Source of the DNA: Paraburkholderia gardini
Lineage (GTDB): Bacteria; Pseudomonadota; Gammaproteobacteria; Burkholderiales; Burkholderiaceae
Assembly: GCF_907164575.1 (NCBI RefSeq)
Contig: NZ_CAJQYY010000015.1
Location: 87,822 to 151,821, forward strand
DNA: 64,000 bases
Reading direction: 5' to 3'
Shown here: one piece after another, positions 28,730 to 37,657 of the stretch
Numbering within the stretch: position 1 is the stretch's first letter
Layout: the number at the start of each line of letters is the position of its first letter
The notes under the pieces: generated by a model
What the model saw: only the letters and a program-made list of their open reading frames with translations
Told to the model about the DNA's origin: nothing
Databases searched by the model: none
Position numbers and translations under genes: made by a program

Positions 28730-28759
28730 CGGCACACCAGGGTTGAACCTGGTGTGCCG
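28730..28759. repeat. Perfect 12-bp inverted repeat
   Basis: CGGCACACCAGG (28730-28741) pairs exactly with 28748-28759 across a 6-nt loop. A second, looser pair (GCCCAAT 28681-28687 with ATTGGGC 28719-28725) lies just before it. There is no T-run on either strand, so it is not a standard terminator. Confidence 0.6.
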
Positions 28760-29252
28760 ACGTCTACAGGCGACGCGGCATGCGTCGTAGCGGGCATCGC
28801 GCCCGCCAGCCTGAAGATGAAGCGCGTGCAGCCCGTCGCGTCGTGACTGCCCGCTCCGTTCGGGTAAACCGGGAGGACGCTGTACAATAGCGCGCCTGAC
28901 ACGGTCGCGCGGAACCGCAAGCGACCGCATACGTAGACGTTGTTGCACACGTAACGTACGCGTTACCGCACGCCGCCCGGTCCGTGTCCCCGCTGTCCGA
29001 TACAACCCTCTGCCTGGCCACTGCCATCGCCCATGTCCGCACCGCGCCACGATATCGCCCAACCGCCACATGCGGCCACTTCCGGCAGTCATTTTCACCA
29101 GAACTCGAAGCACACGCATCCGCGGCACTTTCACGAGCCGCATGCCCAACAACCGGTTTCCCCCTTACAGGCGCAGCAGGAGTGATCGCGATTCCACCAG
29201 TCCGTGCGAACCGCGACGATAAAAAGCGCCCCTTGTCCCCACTGAGCTAGCC

Positions 29253-30788
29253 ATGACCGTCATCAAACAGGAAGACCTGATCCAGAGCATTGCTGATTCG
29301 CTTCAGTACATCAGCTACTACCACCCACTCGATTACATCCAGGCCCTTGGCCGCGCGTATGAACTCGAAGAGAGCCCGGCCGCGAAGGACGCGATCGCGC
29401 AGATCCTGACCAACAGCCGCATGTGCGCCGAAGGCAAGCGTCCGATCTGCCAGGACACCGGCATCGTGACGGTGTTCGTGAAGGTCGGCATGGACGTGCG
29501 CTGGGCGAGTGAAAACGGCAGCGCGACGATGGGCGTCACCGACATGATCAACGAAGGCGTGCGCCGCGGTTATCTGAACCCGGACAACGTGCTGCGCGCG
29601 TCGATCGTGAGCCCGCCCGAAGGCGCGCGCAAGAACACGAAGGACAACACGCCGGCCGTGATCCACTACGAGATCGTGCCGGGCGACAAGGTCGACGTGC
29701 AGGTCGCGGCGAAAGGCGGCGGCTCGGAAAACAAGTCGAAGTTCGCGATGCTGAACCCGTCGGACTCGATCGTCGACTGGATTCTCAAGACCGTGCCGAC
29801 GATGGGCGCAGGCTGGTGCCCGCCGGGCATGCTCGGCATCGGCATCGGCGGCACCGCTGAGAAAGCGATGGTGATGGCGAAGGAATCGCTGATGGATCCG
29901 GTCGACATCCAGGACATCATCGCGCGCGGCCCGAAGGGCTGGATCGAGGAACTGCGTATCGAACTGCACGAGAAGGTCAACGCGCTCGGCATCGGCGCGC
30001 AGGGTCTCGGCGGTCTCGCCACCGTGCTCGACGTGAAGATCATGGCCGCACCGACGCACGCCGCGTCGAAGCCGGTCGCGATCATTCCGAACTGCGCGGC
30101 GACGCGTCATGCGCACTTCACGCTCGACGGCTCGGGCGTGGCGAAGCTCGAAGCGCCTTCGCTCGACGCATGGCCGAAAGTGCAGTGGGAACCGGACACG
30201 GAAAAGAGCCAGCGCGTCGACCTGAACACGCTGACGCCGGCAGAAGTCGCATCGTGGAAGCCGGGCCAGACGCTGCTCTTGTCGGGCAAGATGTTGACGG
30301 GCCGCGACGCGGCCCACAAGCGCATCGCCGACATGCTCGCGAAGGGCGAAAAGCTGCCGGTCGATTTCACGAACCGCGTGATCTATTACGTCGGCCCGGT
30401 CGATCCGGTGCGCGATGAGGCAGTCGGTCCGGCAGGCCCGACGACGTCCACACGAATGGACAAATTCACCGAGACCATGTTGTCGCAAACAGGCCTCATT
30501 TCGATGATCGGTAAAGCAGAACGCGGCCCGGTTGCCATCGAGGCGATCCGGAAGCACAAGGCGGCCTATCTGATGGCGGTTGGCGGCGCGGCGTATCTGG
30601 TGTCGAAGGCCATTCGCAGCGCGAAGGTGCTGGCATTCGAAGACCTCGGCATGGAAGCCATCTACGAGTTCGACGTAAAAGACATGCCGGTGACCGTTGC
30701 GGTCGATTCGTCGGGTACGTCGGTGCATCAGACGGGCCCGAAGGAATGGCAGGCGAAGATCGGCAAGATCCCGGTCGCCACGGTTTAA
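29253..30788 (+). CDS. fumA: Class I (iron-sulfur) fumarate hydratase
   Basis: 511 residues. Both domains of a class I fumarase are present in one chain: the N-terminal Fe-S catalytic half (R-P-I-C-Q-D-T-G, then G-G-G-S-E-N-K and A-G-W-C-P-P-G-M-L-G-I-G-I-G-G) and the C-terminal half (L-S-G-K-M-L-T-G-R-D-A-A-H-K-R). It interconverts fumarate and malate. A terminator follows directly, so it is transcribed alone. Its labile cluster links it to the iron genes that follow. Confidence 0.95.
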   Translation: MTVIKQEDLIQSIADSLQYISYYHPLDYIQALGRAYELEESPAAKDAIAQILTNSRMCAEGKRPICQDTGIVTVFVKVGMDVRWASENGSATMGVTDMINEGVRRGYLNPDNVLRASIVSPPEGARKNTKDNTPAVIHYEIVPGDKVDVQVAAKGGGSENKSKFAMLNPSDSIVDWILKTVPTMGAGWCPPGMLGIGIGGTAEKAMVMAKESLMDPVDIQDIIARGPKGWIEELRIELHEKVNALGIGAQGLGGLATVLDVKIMAAPTHAASKPVAIIPNCAATRHAHFTLDGSGVAKLEAPSLDAWPKVQWEPDTEKSQRVDLNTLTPAEVASWKPGQTLLLSGKMLTGRDAAHKRIADMLAKGEKLPVDFTNRVIYYVGPVDPVRDEAVGPAGPTTSTRMDKFTETMLSQTGLISMIGKAERGPVAIEAIRKHKAAYLMAVGGAAYLVSKAIRSAKVLAFEDLGMEAIYEFDVKDMPVTVAVDSSGTSVHQTGPKEWQAKIGKIPVATV

Positions 30789-30810
30789 GCGTCATGATGC
30801 GTTGATAAAG

Positions 30811-30836
30811 GCCAGGGTCCTGCGCCCTGGCTTTTT
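30811..30836 (+). terminator. Terminator after fumarase
   Basis: Stem GCCAGGG (30811-30817) with CCCTGGC (30825-30831), 7-nt loop, then TTTTT. A further hairpin (CCGCAC / GTGCGG, 30871-30888) lies before bfr. Confidence 0.85.
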
Positions 30837-30958
30837 CATTTACCCCAGCACTGATAGCGCCTTGAAGGACCCGCACGAACAGGTGCGGCCTTGGCTTTTT
30901 CGGTCATGGCGTTTATTGTTGAAAGAATCAGAATCCCGAGCCCCATAAGGAAAAAATC

Positions 30959-31438
30959 ATGCAAGGCGACAAGAAGGTCATCGAATATCTGAACTCGCAA
31001 CTGAAAAACGAGCTGACTGCGATCAACCAGTACTTTCTGCATGCGCGGATGTACAAGCACTGGGGCCTCGACAAGCTCGGCAAGCATGAATACGACGAGT
31101 CGATCGGCGAAATGAAGCACGCCGATCTGCTGATCGAACGGATCTTCATGCTCGACGGTCTGCCGAATCTGCAGGATCTGCACAAGCTGCTGATCGGCGA
31201 GGAAACGAAAGAGATTCTCGAATGCGATCTGAAGCTCGAACAGATCTCGCAAGCCACATGCAAGGAAGCTATTGTGTATTGCGAATCCGTTCGCGATTTC
31301 ATCTCGCGTGAAATCTTCACGACGATTCTCGACGACACCGAAGAACACATCGACTGGCTGGAAACGCAAATCGATCTCATTGACAAGGTCGGTATCCAGA
31401 ACTATCAGCAATCCGGCATCGGATCGCTCGAGTCCTGA
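30959..31438 (+). CDS. bfr: Bacterioferritin
   Basis: 159 residues, four-helix bundle. Ferroxidase ligands Glu18, Glu51 and His54 are in place, with later glutamates and a histidine in the D-D-T-E-E-H-I segment. Met52, the haem ligand between subunits, is present, so this is a haem-type bacterioferritin. It stores iron as a 24-subunit shell. ATG follows AAGGAA. Bfd, its reductase partner, is encoded 1.3 kb downstream. Confidence 0.96.
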   Translation: MQGDKKVIEYLNSQLKNELTAINQYFLHARMYKHWGLDKLGKHEYDESIGEMKHADLLIERIFMLDGLPNLQDLHKLLIGEETKEILECDLKLEQISQATCKEAIVYCESVRDFISREIFTTILDDTEEHIDWLETQIDLIDKVGIQNYQQSGIGSLES

Positions 31439-31567
31439 TCCTGATACAGTGACGCAATTCCGTTCGCACGGCACGCATCGACGCTGGCGCGAACGGCAAC
31501 GGCCTCCGTTTTTTGCCGGTTCGTTCGCTTTAGCGTCCGTTTTCCCGCCCGCCTCCCCCGTTCGCAT

Positions 31568-32524
31568 ATGACCGCACCGCAGGACGTTTCTTCGCGCACG
31601 ACCGCCGCTGCGGCATTCGACGGCACGGCATCCGGTTCACATACTGCTTCCGCTTCCGCTGACCCTTTAACGCCGACGCCGTTGTCTTCAGCGCACGCGC
31701 CCATTGGCATCTTCGATTCTGGGCTCGGCGGCCTTTCCGTGCTGCGTGCGGTGCGCGCGCAGTTGCCGGGCGAATCGCTCATCTATGTGGCCGATTCGCT
31801 GTACGCGCCATACGGTGAACGCGACGACGATTTCATCGCCGACCGCACGCTCGCCATCGGACAATGGCTCGTCAAACAGGGCGCGAAGGTGCTGGTCGTC
31901 GCGTGCAACACGGCTACTGCGCAATCGATCGCACTCGTCCGCGAGCGGCTCCCGATTCCGCTGATCGGCGTCGAACCCGGCGTGAAGCCCGCCGCGCTGC
32001 AATCGAAGACGCGCGTCGCGGGCGTGCTCGCCACGCAGGTAACGCTGCGCAGCGCCCGTTTCCAGGCTCTGCTGCAACGCTACGCCGCCGACTGCCGCTT
32101 TCTGTGCCAGCCGGGTCACGGCCTCGTGCAGGCGGTCGAACGCTGCGATGTCGGTTCGGCCGAACTGCGCGCGCTACTGCAAAACTATCTGCAACCGATG
32201 CTCGATGCGGGCGCCGACACGCTGGTGCTCGGCTGCACGCACTACCCGTTCCTCGACGCCGCGATCCGCGACATCGTCGGCGACCGGTTGACGTTGATCG
32301 ATACCAGTGTCGCCATCGCGCGCCAGCTCGAGCGCGTGCTCGACCAGCACGGGCTGCGTGTCGCCAGCGGCGGCGAACCCGCGGTCGCACCCCGTTTCTT
32401 CTCGACCAGCGACGGCACTCATCTGCAGCAGCTCGCCGAAACGCTCCTCCATCTCGCCGCGCCGGTCGACCGCGTGCACATCCCGTCGCGCCGCACCGCC
32501 GCGCCTGACCCGCAAGCCGTCTGA
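31568..32524 (+). CDS. murI: Glutamate racemase
   Basis: 318 residues. Interconverts L- and D-glutamate for peptidoglycan. Both catalytic cysteines are in their motifs: A-C-N-T-A-T-A (Cys113) and L-G-C-T-H-Y-P-F. The G-I-F-D-S-G-L-G-G-L-S-V start of the fold begins near residue 46, so the protein has an unusually long, low-complexity N-terminal extension (rich in A, S and T). No later start codon precedes the core, which supports the ATG at 31568. Confidence 0.93.
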   Translation: MTAPQDVSSRTTAAAAFDGTASGSHTASASADPLTPTPLSSAHAPIGIFDSGLGGLSVLRAVRAQLPGESLIYVADSLYAPYGERDDDFIADRTLAIGQWLVKQGAKVLVVACNTATAQSIALVRERLPIPLIGVEPGVKPAALQSKTRVAGVLATQVTLRSARFQALLQRYAADCRFLCQPGHGLVQAVERCDVGSAELRALLQNYLQPMLDAGADTLVLGCTHYPFLDAAIRDIVGDRLTLIDTSVAIARQLERVLDQHGLRVASGGEPAVAPRFFSTSDGTHLQQLAETLLHLAAPVDRVHIPSRRTAAPDPQAV

Positions 32525-32662
32525 GCCTCCGCCAGGCGTCCGCCTGGCTGGTTCAGCGCGCTTTTCCCCGCCTCCGCCCCCTTCCGGCGTCTGTGGAAAA
32601 CCCTCCTAACAGACTGGTTTTGTTACAAAAATCCGGATATGACGCTTGCCAAACGCCTCAAA

Positions 32663-32681
32663 CATAATGATAATAATTCGC
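32663..32681. promoter_or_regulatory. Fur box upstream of bfd
   Basis: CATAATGATAATAATTCGC matches 15 of 19 positions of the classical Fur consensus (GATAATGATAATCATTATC). It lies 26 bp before bfd and predicts iron repression of bfd, and possibly of the tonB-exbB-exbD genes behind it. Confidence 0.75.
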
Positions 32682-32707
32682 ATTAACGTTAGCTATCGCA
32701 CCACACC

Positions 32708-32944
32708 ATGATCGTCTGCGTATGCAAGTCTGTTTCCGACCGGAAGATCCGCGCCTCCATCGCGGAAGGCATCGATTCGTTCGATGAGCTCCAGTTCGAA
32801 CTGGGCGTCGCGAGCTGTTGCGGCAAATGCGAGGAATCCGTGCGCGACGTCATGGCGCAAAGCGGCGTTTGCGCGAGCCGCTGCGCCGTCGAGCATCATG
32901 CGCAACCGGTGCCGCTGATGTTTTACGAACGCAAAGCTGCCTGA
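32708..32944 (+). CDS. bfd: Bacterioferritin-associated ferredoxin
   Basis: 78 residues. [2Fe-2S] ligands are visible as Cys4 and Cys6 (V-C-V-C-K) and Cys38 and Cys41 (C-C-G-K-C). Bfd docks on bacterioferritin and donates electrons to release stored iron. The 26-bp distance to a strong Fur box fits its known induction under iron starvation. No clear ribosome binding site is seen before the ATG. Confidence 0.93.
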   Translation: MIVCVCKSVSDRKIRASIAEGIDSFDELQFELGVASCCGKCEESVRDVMAQSGVCASRCAVEHHAQPVPLMFYERKAA

Positions 32945-33060
32945 TATCGCGGGCGTGCCTTGCGTGTCGCGCCGTCGTCCGTTGTTCCGATCCACCCCGC
33001 CGTCAGCAAGCCAGTCACGACAACAGCCAGCTACCGCTCACCCTGTAACAGGAGTTCGAG

Positions 33061-33123
33061 ATGGAATTGCTGATCGGTTTTCTGACTACCCTGTGCATCT
33101 CATTGCTGATCTTCCGAAAATGA
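33061..33123 (+). CDS. 20-residue hydrophobic microprotein before tonB
   Basis: ATG at 33061 with AGGAG six bases upstream, reading M-E-L-L-I-G-F-L-T-T and ending C-I-S-L-L-I-F-R-K at the TGA at 33121. The peptide is a single short membrane helix with a positively charged end, like KdpF or CydX-type microproteins, but I recognise no family. It lies 116 bp after bfd and 61 bp before tonB on the same strand, so it could belong to the iron uptake unit. Confidence 0.5.
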   Translation: MELLIGFLTTLCISLLIFRK

Positions 33124-33183
33124 CGTCGTTTCGCCCGCAGTATTGCATCGGCGGCACGTCCGATGCCGTCTGGCCCCGCTAAC

Positions 33184-33927
33184 ATGCAGGCTTCGTACAA
33201 CCTCCCTGCCGGGCTTTCGCCGGCCCAGCCCGCCCGCTTCAGTCCCCGCATCGTCACGGCGACCGCTATTGTCGTCGCGCTGCACGCCGCACTGCTGGTG
33301 GCCGTCCTGATCGCCCGCGACGAGCCGGTGCCACGCGCGCTCGAGTCGCGCACGATCACCGCCGAACTGCTGAGCCCGACGCCCGTCGCCGCGCCGGCCG
33401 CGATCCAGTCGACGCCGACGCCGCCCAAACCCACGCCACCCGTGCCGCATCTGAAACCGAAGGTCCAGCCGCGCCCGGTGTCCAGACCGACACCAACGCC
33501 GCTGCCGGAAGCCGCCGCACCATCGCAGCACGAGATCTCCACGCCACAACCCGCGCCGCCGGCACCCGCCGCGCCTGCCACACCGGCACCGGCGCCGGCC
33601 GAAGCAGCCGCGCCCGCAACCGGCAAACCGACGATGGCGCTTTCCGCACCGAAGAACGTCGCCCATCTCGATTGCAGCATCGCGCAGCCCGATTACCCGG
33701 TGCTGTCGAAACGCCGCAACGAAACCGGCACGGCGATGGTCAGGTTCGTCGTCGGGCTGACCGGCAAGATCGAAAACATCGAGTTGAAGAAAAGCAGTGG
33801 TTTCGGCCGCCTCGACGACGCCGCGCTCGCCGCGATGCACAGCAGTTCGTGCAAGCCGTACGTCGAAAACGGCGAGGCGATCCGCGCGGCCTATACCCAG
33901 CCTTTCTCATTCAGCCTGACCGACTGA
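33184..33927 (+). CDS. tonB: Energy transducer TonB
   Basis: 247 residues: a cytoplasmic lead, one membrane helix (about 22-43), a long proline/alanine/lysine-rich periplasmic spacer (about 60-145), and a C-terminal TonB domain (Y-P-V-L-S-K-R-R-N-E-T-G-T-A through the C-K-P-Y segment). It transmits proton-motive force to outer-membrane siderophore and haem receptors. Either 33163 or 33184 could be the start; neither has a strong binding site and 33184 is preferred by similarity to related TonB starts. Confidence 0.9.
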   Translation: MQASYNLPAGLSPAQPARFSPRIVTATAIVVALHAALLVAVLIARDEPVPRALESRTITAELLSPTPVAAPAAIQSTPTPPKPTPPVPHLKPKVQPRPVSRPTPTPLPEAAAPSQHEISTPQPAPPAPAAPATPAPAPAEAAAPATGKPTMALSAPKNVAHLDCSIAQPDYPVLSKRRNETGTAMVRFVVGLTGKIENIELKKSSGFGRLDDAALAAMHSSSCKPYVENGEAIRAAYTQPFSFSLTD

Positions 33928-33952
33928 TCCAGATTTTCACAAAGGAATTGCA

Positions 33953-34684
33953 ATGCAAAACTACGGTATCGCCCACGTATGGGCGCAAGGGGATTTCGTG
34001 ACGCGTGGGATCGCGCTCACGCTCGTGATCATGTCGGTGTTGTCGTGGACGGTTATCGTCATCAAGAGCTGGAACGTCATGCGTCTGAATCGCCTGACGA
34101 AGAACGCCGAACAGGCGTTCTGGCATTCGGACGATCTCGCTGACGGCGTGAAGAAGCTCGGCGCGCACGCCTCGACGCCGCAGGACAATCCGTTCCTCGC
34201 ACTCGCGCTGGCGGGCCAGGAAGCCGCCGATCACCATCATCAGACGCAGCCTCATCTGCACGACCGCATGGACGTGTCCGACTGGGTCACGCGCTGCCTG
34301 AAAGACACGATGGACGAAAGCATCGCGCGCATGCAGAGCGGTCTCGCTGTGCTGGCATCGATCGGCAGCACGGCGCCGTTCGTGGGACTCTTCGGCACGG
34401 TGTGGGGCATCTATCACGCGCTGCTGGCGATCGGCGCGTCGGGTCAGTCATCGATCGACCAGGTCGCGGGGCCGGTCGGCGAAGCGCTGATCATGACGGC
34501 GTTCGGTCTTTTCGTCGCGATTCCAGCGGTGCTCGGCTACAACGCACTGACGCGCGCGAACAAGGCCGTCGTGAGCAAGCTGAGCCGTTTCGCGCATGGT
34601 CTGCACGCATTCTTCGTGACGGGCGCGCGCCTGTCGTCGAGCAAGCGCGGCGACGGCCTGCGTCTTGCCGCGCGCACCCACTGA
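33953..34684 (+). CDS. exbB: Biopolymer transport protein ExbB
   Basis: 243 residues with three membrane helices (about 18-40, 130-155, 170-195) in the MotA/TolQ/ExbB pattern; the L-F-G-T-V-W-G-I-Y and G-P-V-G-E-A-L-I-M-T-A-F-G-L-F-V-A-I-P segments are diagnostic. With ExbD it forms the proton channel that drives TonB. AAAGGA precedes the ATG. 25 bp after tonB. Confidence 0.95.
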   Translation: MQNYGIAHVWAQGDFVTRGIALTLVIMSVLSWTVIVIKSWNVMRLNRLTKNAEQAFWHSDDLADGVKKLGAHASTPQDNPFLALALAGQEAADHHHQTQPHLHDRMDVSDWVTRCLKDTMDESIARMQSGLAVLASIGSTAPFVGLFGTVWGIYHALLAIGASGQSSIDQVAGPVGEALIMTAFGLFVAIPAVLGYNALTRANKAVVSKLSRFAHGLHAFFVTGARLSSSKRGDGLRLAARTH

Positions 34685-34697
34685 GCGAGGCATTTCC

Positions 34698-35114
34698 ATG
34701 GCAATGAGCCCCTTTGCCGGCGACGATGAAGATGGTCTGATGAATGAAATCAACATGACACCGCTCGTCGACGTCATGCTGGTTCTCCTGATCGTTTTCA
34801 TGGTCACGATTCCGGTGATCCGCCACGCGGTGAAGATCGACCTGCCGCACGCGAGCAGCCAGAAAGAAGAGACGAAGCCCGCGCAGGTCACCGTCAACGT
34901 GGAGGCCGACGGCACCGTTCTGTGGGACAACACGCCCGTCACCGACGACGCATTGCGCGCGAAGATCGCAGCCGCCGCGCAGGTCACGCCGCAGCCGGAA
35001 CTGCATCTGAACGCGGATCGCAAGGTCGCGTATGAAAAGGTCGCCGAAGTGATGTCCGCGGCGCAGGCGGGCGGTCTGACGAAGATCGGTTTCGTCACCG
35101 AGCCGAAGAAGTAA
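34698..35114 (+). CDS. exbD: Biopolymer transport protein ExbD
   Basis: 138 residues. Opens with the N-E-I-N-M-T-P-L-V-D-V-M-L-V-L-L-I-V-F-M signature, including the membrane aspartate needed for proton flow, then a periplasmic domain. Start at 34698 with GCGAGG upstream, 13 bp after exbB. Last gene of the tonB operon; a strong terminator follows. Confidence 0.95.
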   Translation: MAMSPFAGDDEDGLMNEINMTPLVDVMLVLLIVFMVTIPVIRHAVKIDLPHASSQKEETKPAQVTVNVEADGTVLWDNTPVTDDALRAKIAAAAQVTPQPELHLNADRKVAYEKVAEVMSAAQAGGLTKIGFVTEPKK

Positions 35115-35200
35115 TATGCTGCTTCGTTGCAGCGTCCGGGAGCAGAAAACCCCTGTATTCAAGGGCTAAAACCAGGGGCTAAACGCGACGGATAAAGTAA

Positions 35201-35233
35201 AAGGCCTTCATCGTCAGATGAAGGCCTTTTTTT
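35201..35233 (+). terminator. Terminator after exbD
   Basis: 12-bp perfect stem (AAGGCCTTCATC, 35201-35212, with 35217-35228), 4-nt loop, then a run of T to 35233. It closes the tonB-exbB-exbD transcript. Confidence 0.9.
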
Positions 35234-35263
35234 GTGCGCACTCGGCGCCTTCGGGCGGCGGGA

Positions 35264-35374
35264 TCACTTGCCATGAGAATAGCCGGAGTCACCGCATGCG
35301 ACAGCCGTGGTCGACACGGACAGCGCGCTCAGCCCTATCAGGCTCGCTATGATAGCGGCCATGAGTTTTCGCAT
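35264..35374 (-). CDS. 36-residue secreted microprotein
   Basis: ATG at 35374 with AAGGAG six bases upstream. The product is almost entirely a signal peptide (M-R-K-L-M-A-A-I-I-A-S-L-I-G-L, then T-A-V-A-C), followed by G-D-S-G-Y-S-H-G-K. The cysteine right after A-V-A could be a lipoprotein site, though the lipobox is imperfect (no L at -3). The mature part would be only about ten residues. Family not recognised. Confidence 0.6.
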   Translation of the reverse strand: MRKLMAAIIASLIGLSALSVSTTAVACGDSGYSHGK

Positions 35375-35466
35375 AAGAGACTCCTTAGCGAAGGGATTTC
35401 ACTATAGGCCCGTCAGCGCGCGCATTCAAGCAAACGGCCATTGAAAGTACCGATCACTGCCCGCGC

Positions 35467-36477
35467 TTAAATGCCAAAAGCGATATCTGCCGCTCTCGGC
35501 GCGTCTGCTGCTTTCAGCGCACGCGGCTCGGGCCGGCTATCCGGGCACTCCCTCATCATGTACGCACCGCTCCGCTCATCGAGCATCTCGACCAGATAGT
35601 CGACGAACGCGCGCACGGCCGGCACCATCCCCTGCCGCGAGACGAACACAGCGTAGAGCTGCGGCGTCGGCAGTGTCCAGCCCGGCATCACCGGCGAAAG
35701 TTTGCCCGAGCGTAACGCCGCGCCGTACATCATCTCCGGCAACGCGGCGATACCCACGCCCGCCAGCACCGCTTCGAGCACCATCATCAGGTCGGCGCTC
35801 ACGAGACGCGGCTCGTGTTCGTGCAGGTGACGCGTGCCATCGGGCGCGATCAGCGTGAACACGTGACGCCCGTCGGTGGTCGGCGTATCGAGCGTTTCGA
35901 AGCGCGCGAGGTCGGCCGGTTCCAGCGGCGGCGCATTCTGGTTCAGGAGGCTCGGCGCGCCGACCAGCATCTGCTGTGTGCGCCACAGCGGCCGCACCAC
36001 GATGTTGGCGCTTTGCGGCGGCTCCGAGCGCACGCGCAACGCGATGTCGATCGAATCCTCGTACAGATCGACGACGCGATTCGTCACCCGCATCACGACA
36101 CGCACTTCGGGATAGCGATGCATGAACTCGGGCATGATTTCCGAGAGGATCGTCTGCGAGACCGTAACCGGCACGCTCACGCGAACCGTGCCGCGCGGCG
36201 ACGAACGCAACTGCTGGACCACGTTGACGGCCGCCTGCGCTTCCGTGAGCATCGCCTGGCAATGCTGGTAGAACAGCTGACCGGCTTCCGTGAGCGCGAG
36301 CTTGCGCGTGGAACGCTGCAACAGCCGCACGCCGAGCGACGCTTCGAGTTCGGTCAGACGGCGTGACAGGCGCGACTTCGAAATGCCGAGCACCCGCTCC
36401 GCCGCCGAGAATCCCCCGTGCTCGACGACCTGCGAGAAGTACATCAGGTCGTTCAGGTTATGCGAATCGATCTTCAT
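35467..36477 (-). CDS. LysR-family regulator, divergent from pirin gene
   Basis: 336 residues: winged helix-turn-helix (residues 8-65, with F-S-A-A-E-R-V-L-G-I-S-K-S-R-L-S-R-R) and a LysR substrate domain of the group close to CrgA/DhcR-like regulators. The C-terminus carries an extra 30-residue tail. Divergent from the pirin gene with a 122-bp gap, the usual arrangement for a regulator and its target. Start at 36477 preferred over 36501 by alignment to family N-termini (M-K-I-D-S-H-N-L-N-D-L). Confidence 0.88.
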   Translation of the reverse strand: MKIDSHNLNDLMYFSQVVEHGGFSAAERVLGISKSRLSRRLTELEASLGVRLLQRSTRKLALTEAGQLFYQHCQAMLTEAQAAVNVVQQLRSSPRGTVRVSVPVTVSQTILSEIMPEFMHRYPEVRVVMRVTNRVVDLYEDSIDIALRVRSEPPQSANIVVRPLWRTQQMLVGAPSLLNQNAPPLEPADLARFETLDTPTTDGRHVFTLIAPDGTRHLHEHEPRLVSADLMMVLEAVLAGVGIAALPEMMYGAALRSGKLSPVMPGWTLPTPQLYAVFVSRQGMVPAVRAFVDYLVEMLDERSGAYMMRECPDSRPEPRALKAADAPRAADIAFGI

Positions 36478-36520
36478 TTCATCGTTCCACTCATAGAACA
36501 ATCCATTGCGAGACGGCGGC

Positions 36521-36548
36521 TGGCACCGCGAAAATGCGTCCCTATAAT
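36521..36548 (+). promoter_or_regulatory. Probable pirin-gene promoter
   Basis: -10 TATAAT at 36543-36548 with a weak -35 TGGCAC at 36521-36526, 16 bp apart. The palindrome ATAGCGCTAT (36546-36555) overlaps the -10 and could be part of a LysR site. Confidence 0.5.
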
Positions 36549-36599
36549 AGCGCTATGTTTCAAAAATGATGCTATTCCCCATTTTTCGAGGTGACTTTG

Positions 36600-37472
36600 A
36601 TGAGCACGACACGCACGATCGAACGCACGTATCCCGCGCTTCGCACGACCGAGGGTGGTGGCTTCATCGTCCATCGCCCGTTTCCGACGCGCATGCTGAT
36701 GGATTTCGATCCGTTCCTGCTGCTTGACGAGATGGGTCCCGTCGACTACGCACCCGGCGAAGCGAAAGGCGCGCCGGATCATCCGCATCGCGGCTTCGAG
36801 ACGGTCACCTATGTGCTTGAAGGCGAATTCGGCCACAAGGATTCCGCCGGCCACTCGGGCACGCTGCGCCAGGGCGACGTGCAATGGATGACGGCGGGCG
36901 CCGGCGTCGTGCATAGCGAGATGCCCGATCCATCGTTCGTCGCCACGGGCGGCCGCGTGCATGGCCTGCAGGTGTGGGTGAACCTGCCGCGGCGCGACAA
37001 GATGATCGCGCCGCGTTATCAGGAAATGCCGTCGGCGGGCATTCCGGTCGCGACTTCGGCGGACGGCACCGTGCGTGTGAAGGTGATCGCCGGCGAGGCG
37101 CTCGGCGTGAAGGCGCCGATCGAAACGCGCACGCCGATCCTGTATCAGCATTTCACGCTGCAACCGGGTGCGAGCATCGTGCATCCGGTGCCGCGCGATT
37201 TCCGCGTGTTCGCCTACGGGCTGTCCGGCAAGGGCCTGTACGGCGAAGCGCGTCGCGACGTCGATGCACGCACGATGGTCGTATTCGGCGACGACGGCGA
37301 CACCGTGACGCTCGCCGCCGGCGAAGAACCGCTCGACGTCCTGCTGCTGGGCGGCGTGCCGCTCAACGAACCCGTAGTGCGTTACGGCCCGTTCGTGATG
37401 AATACCGAAGAAGAAATCCGTCAGGCGGTCATCGACTACCAGGCCGGCCGGATGGGACAGATCACGCATTGA
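36600..37472 (+). CDS. Pirin-family protein
   Basis: 290 residues, bicupin. The N-terminal pirin motif H-P-H-R-G-F-E-T-V-T-Y (residues about 61-71) and later H-S-E-M provide the metal ligands. Bacterial pirins are linked to quercetin dioxygenase activity, redox control or quenching of flavonoids; function here is unproven. Start at 36600 with GAGGTGA upstream. Controlled presumably by the divergent LysR regulator. Confidence 0.88.
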   Translation: MSTTRTIERTYPALRTTEGGGFIVHRPFPTRMLMDFDPFLLLDEMGPVDYAPGEAKGAPDHPHRGFETVTYVLEGEFGHKDSAGHSGTLRQGDVQWMTAGAGVVHSEMPDPSFVATGGRVHGLQVWVNLPRRDKMIAPRYQEMPSAGIPVATSADGTVRVKVIAGEALGVKAPIETRTPILYQHFTLQPGASIVHPVPRDFRVFAYGLSGKGLYGEARRDVDARTMVVFGDDGDTVTLAAGEEPLDVLLLGGVPLNEPVVRYGPFVMNTEEEIRQAVIDYQAGRMGQITH

Positions 37473-37657
37473 TCGCGGCGCACGCCGCACACCTCGCAGG
37501 TGTTGTCCTGCCCGTCTGCCGCCGGCAGGCGCGACGGCGCCCCGGCACCCTGCAAAGGGGCGCGGCCCGAAGCTTCACAAATTCGTTCACAATAACGGCT
37601 CATGCCGCGCCTGACGTGCCCCGCGCGGCACCCAACCGTTTTCCCGCAGGAGATCGC

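Larger units (their letters stand above)
28390..29252. other. Long divergent intergenic region, acs / fumarase
   Basis: 863 bp between leftward acs and rightward fumarase, with no convincing gene. It contains a tandem 10-bp repeat (28603-28622), a perfect 12-bp hairpin (28730-28759) and a possible -10 TACAAT (28883-28888) pointing to fumarase. Open frames present are compositionally unlike genes. Confidence 0.5.

Noticed and set aside
29247..30728. 493-codon leftward frame opposite fumarase
   Set aside because: Composition typical of an antisense shadow (His/Arg/Val/Asp), while the rightward frame is an intact class I fumarase.
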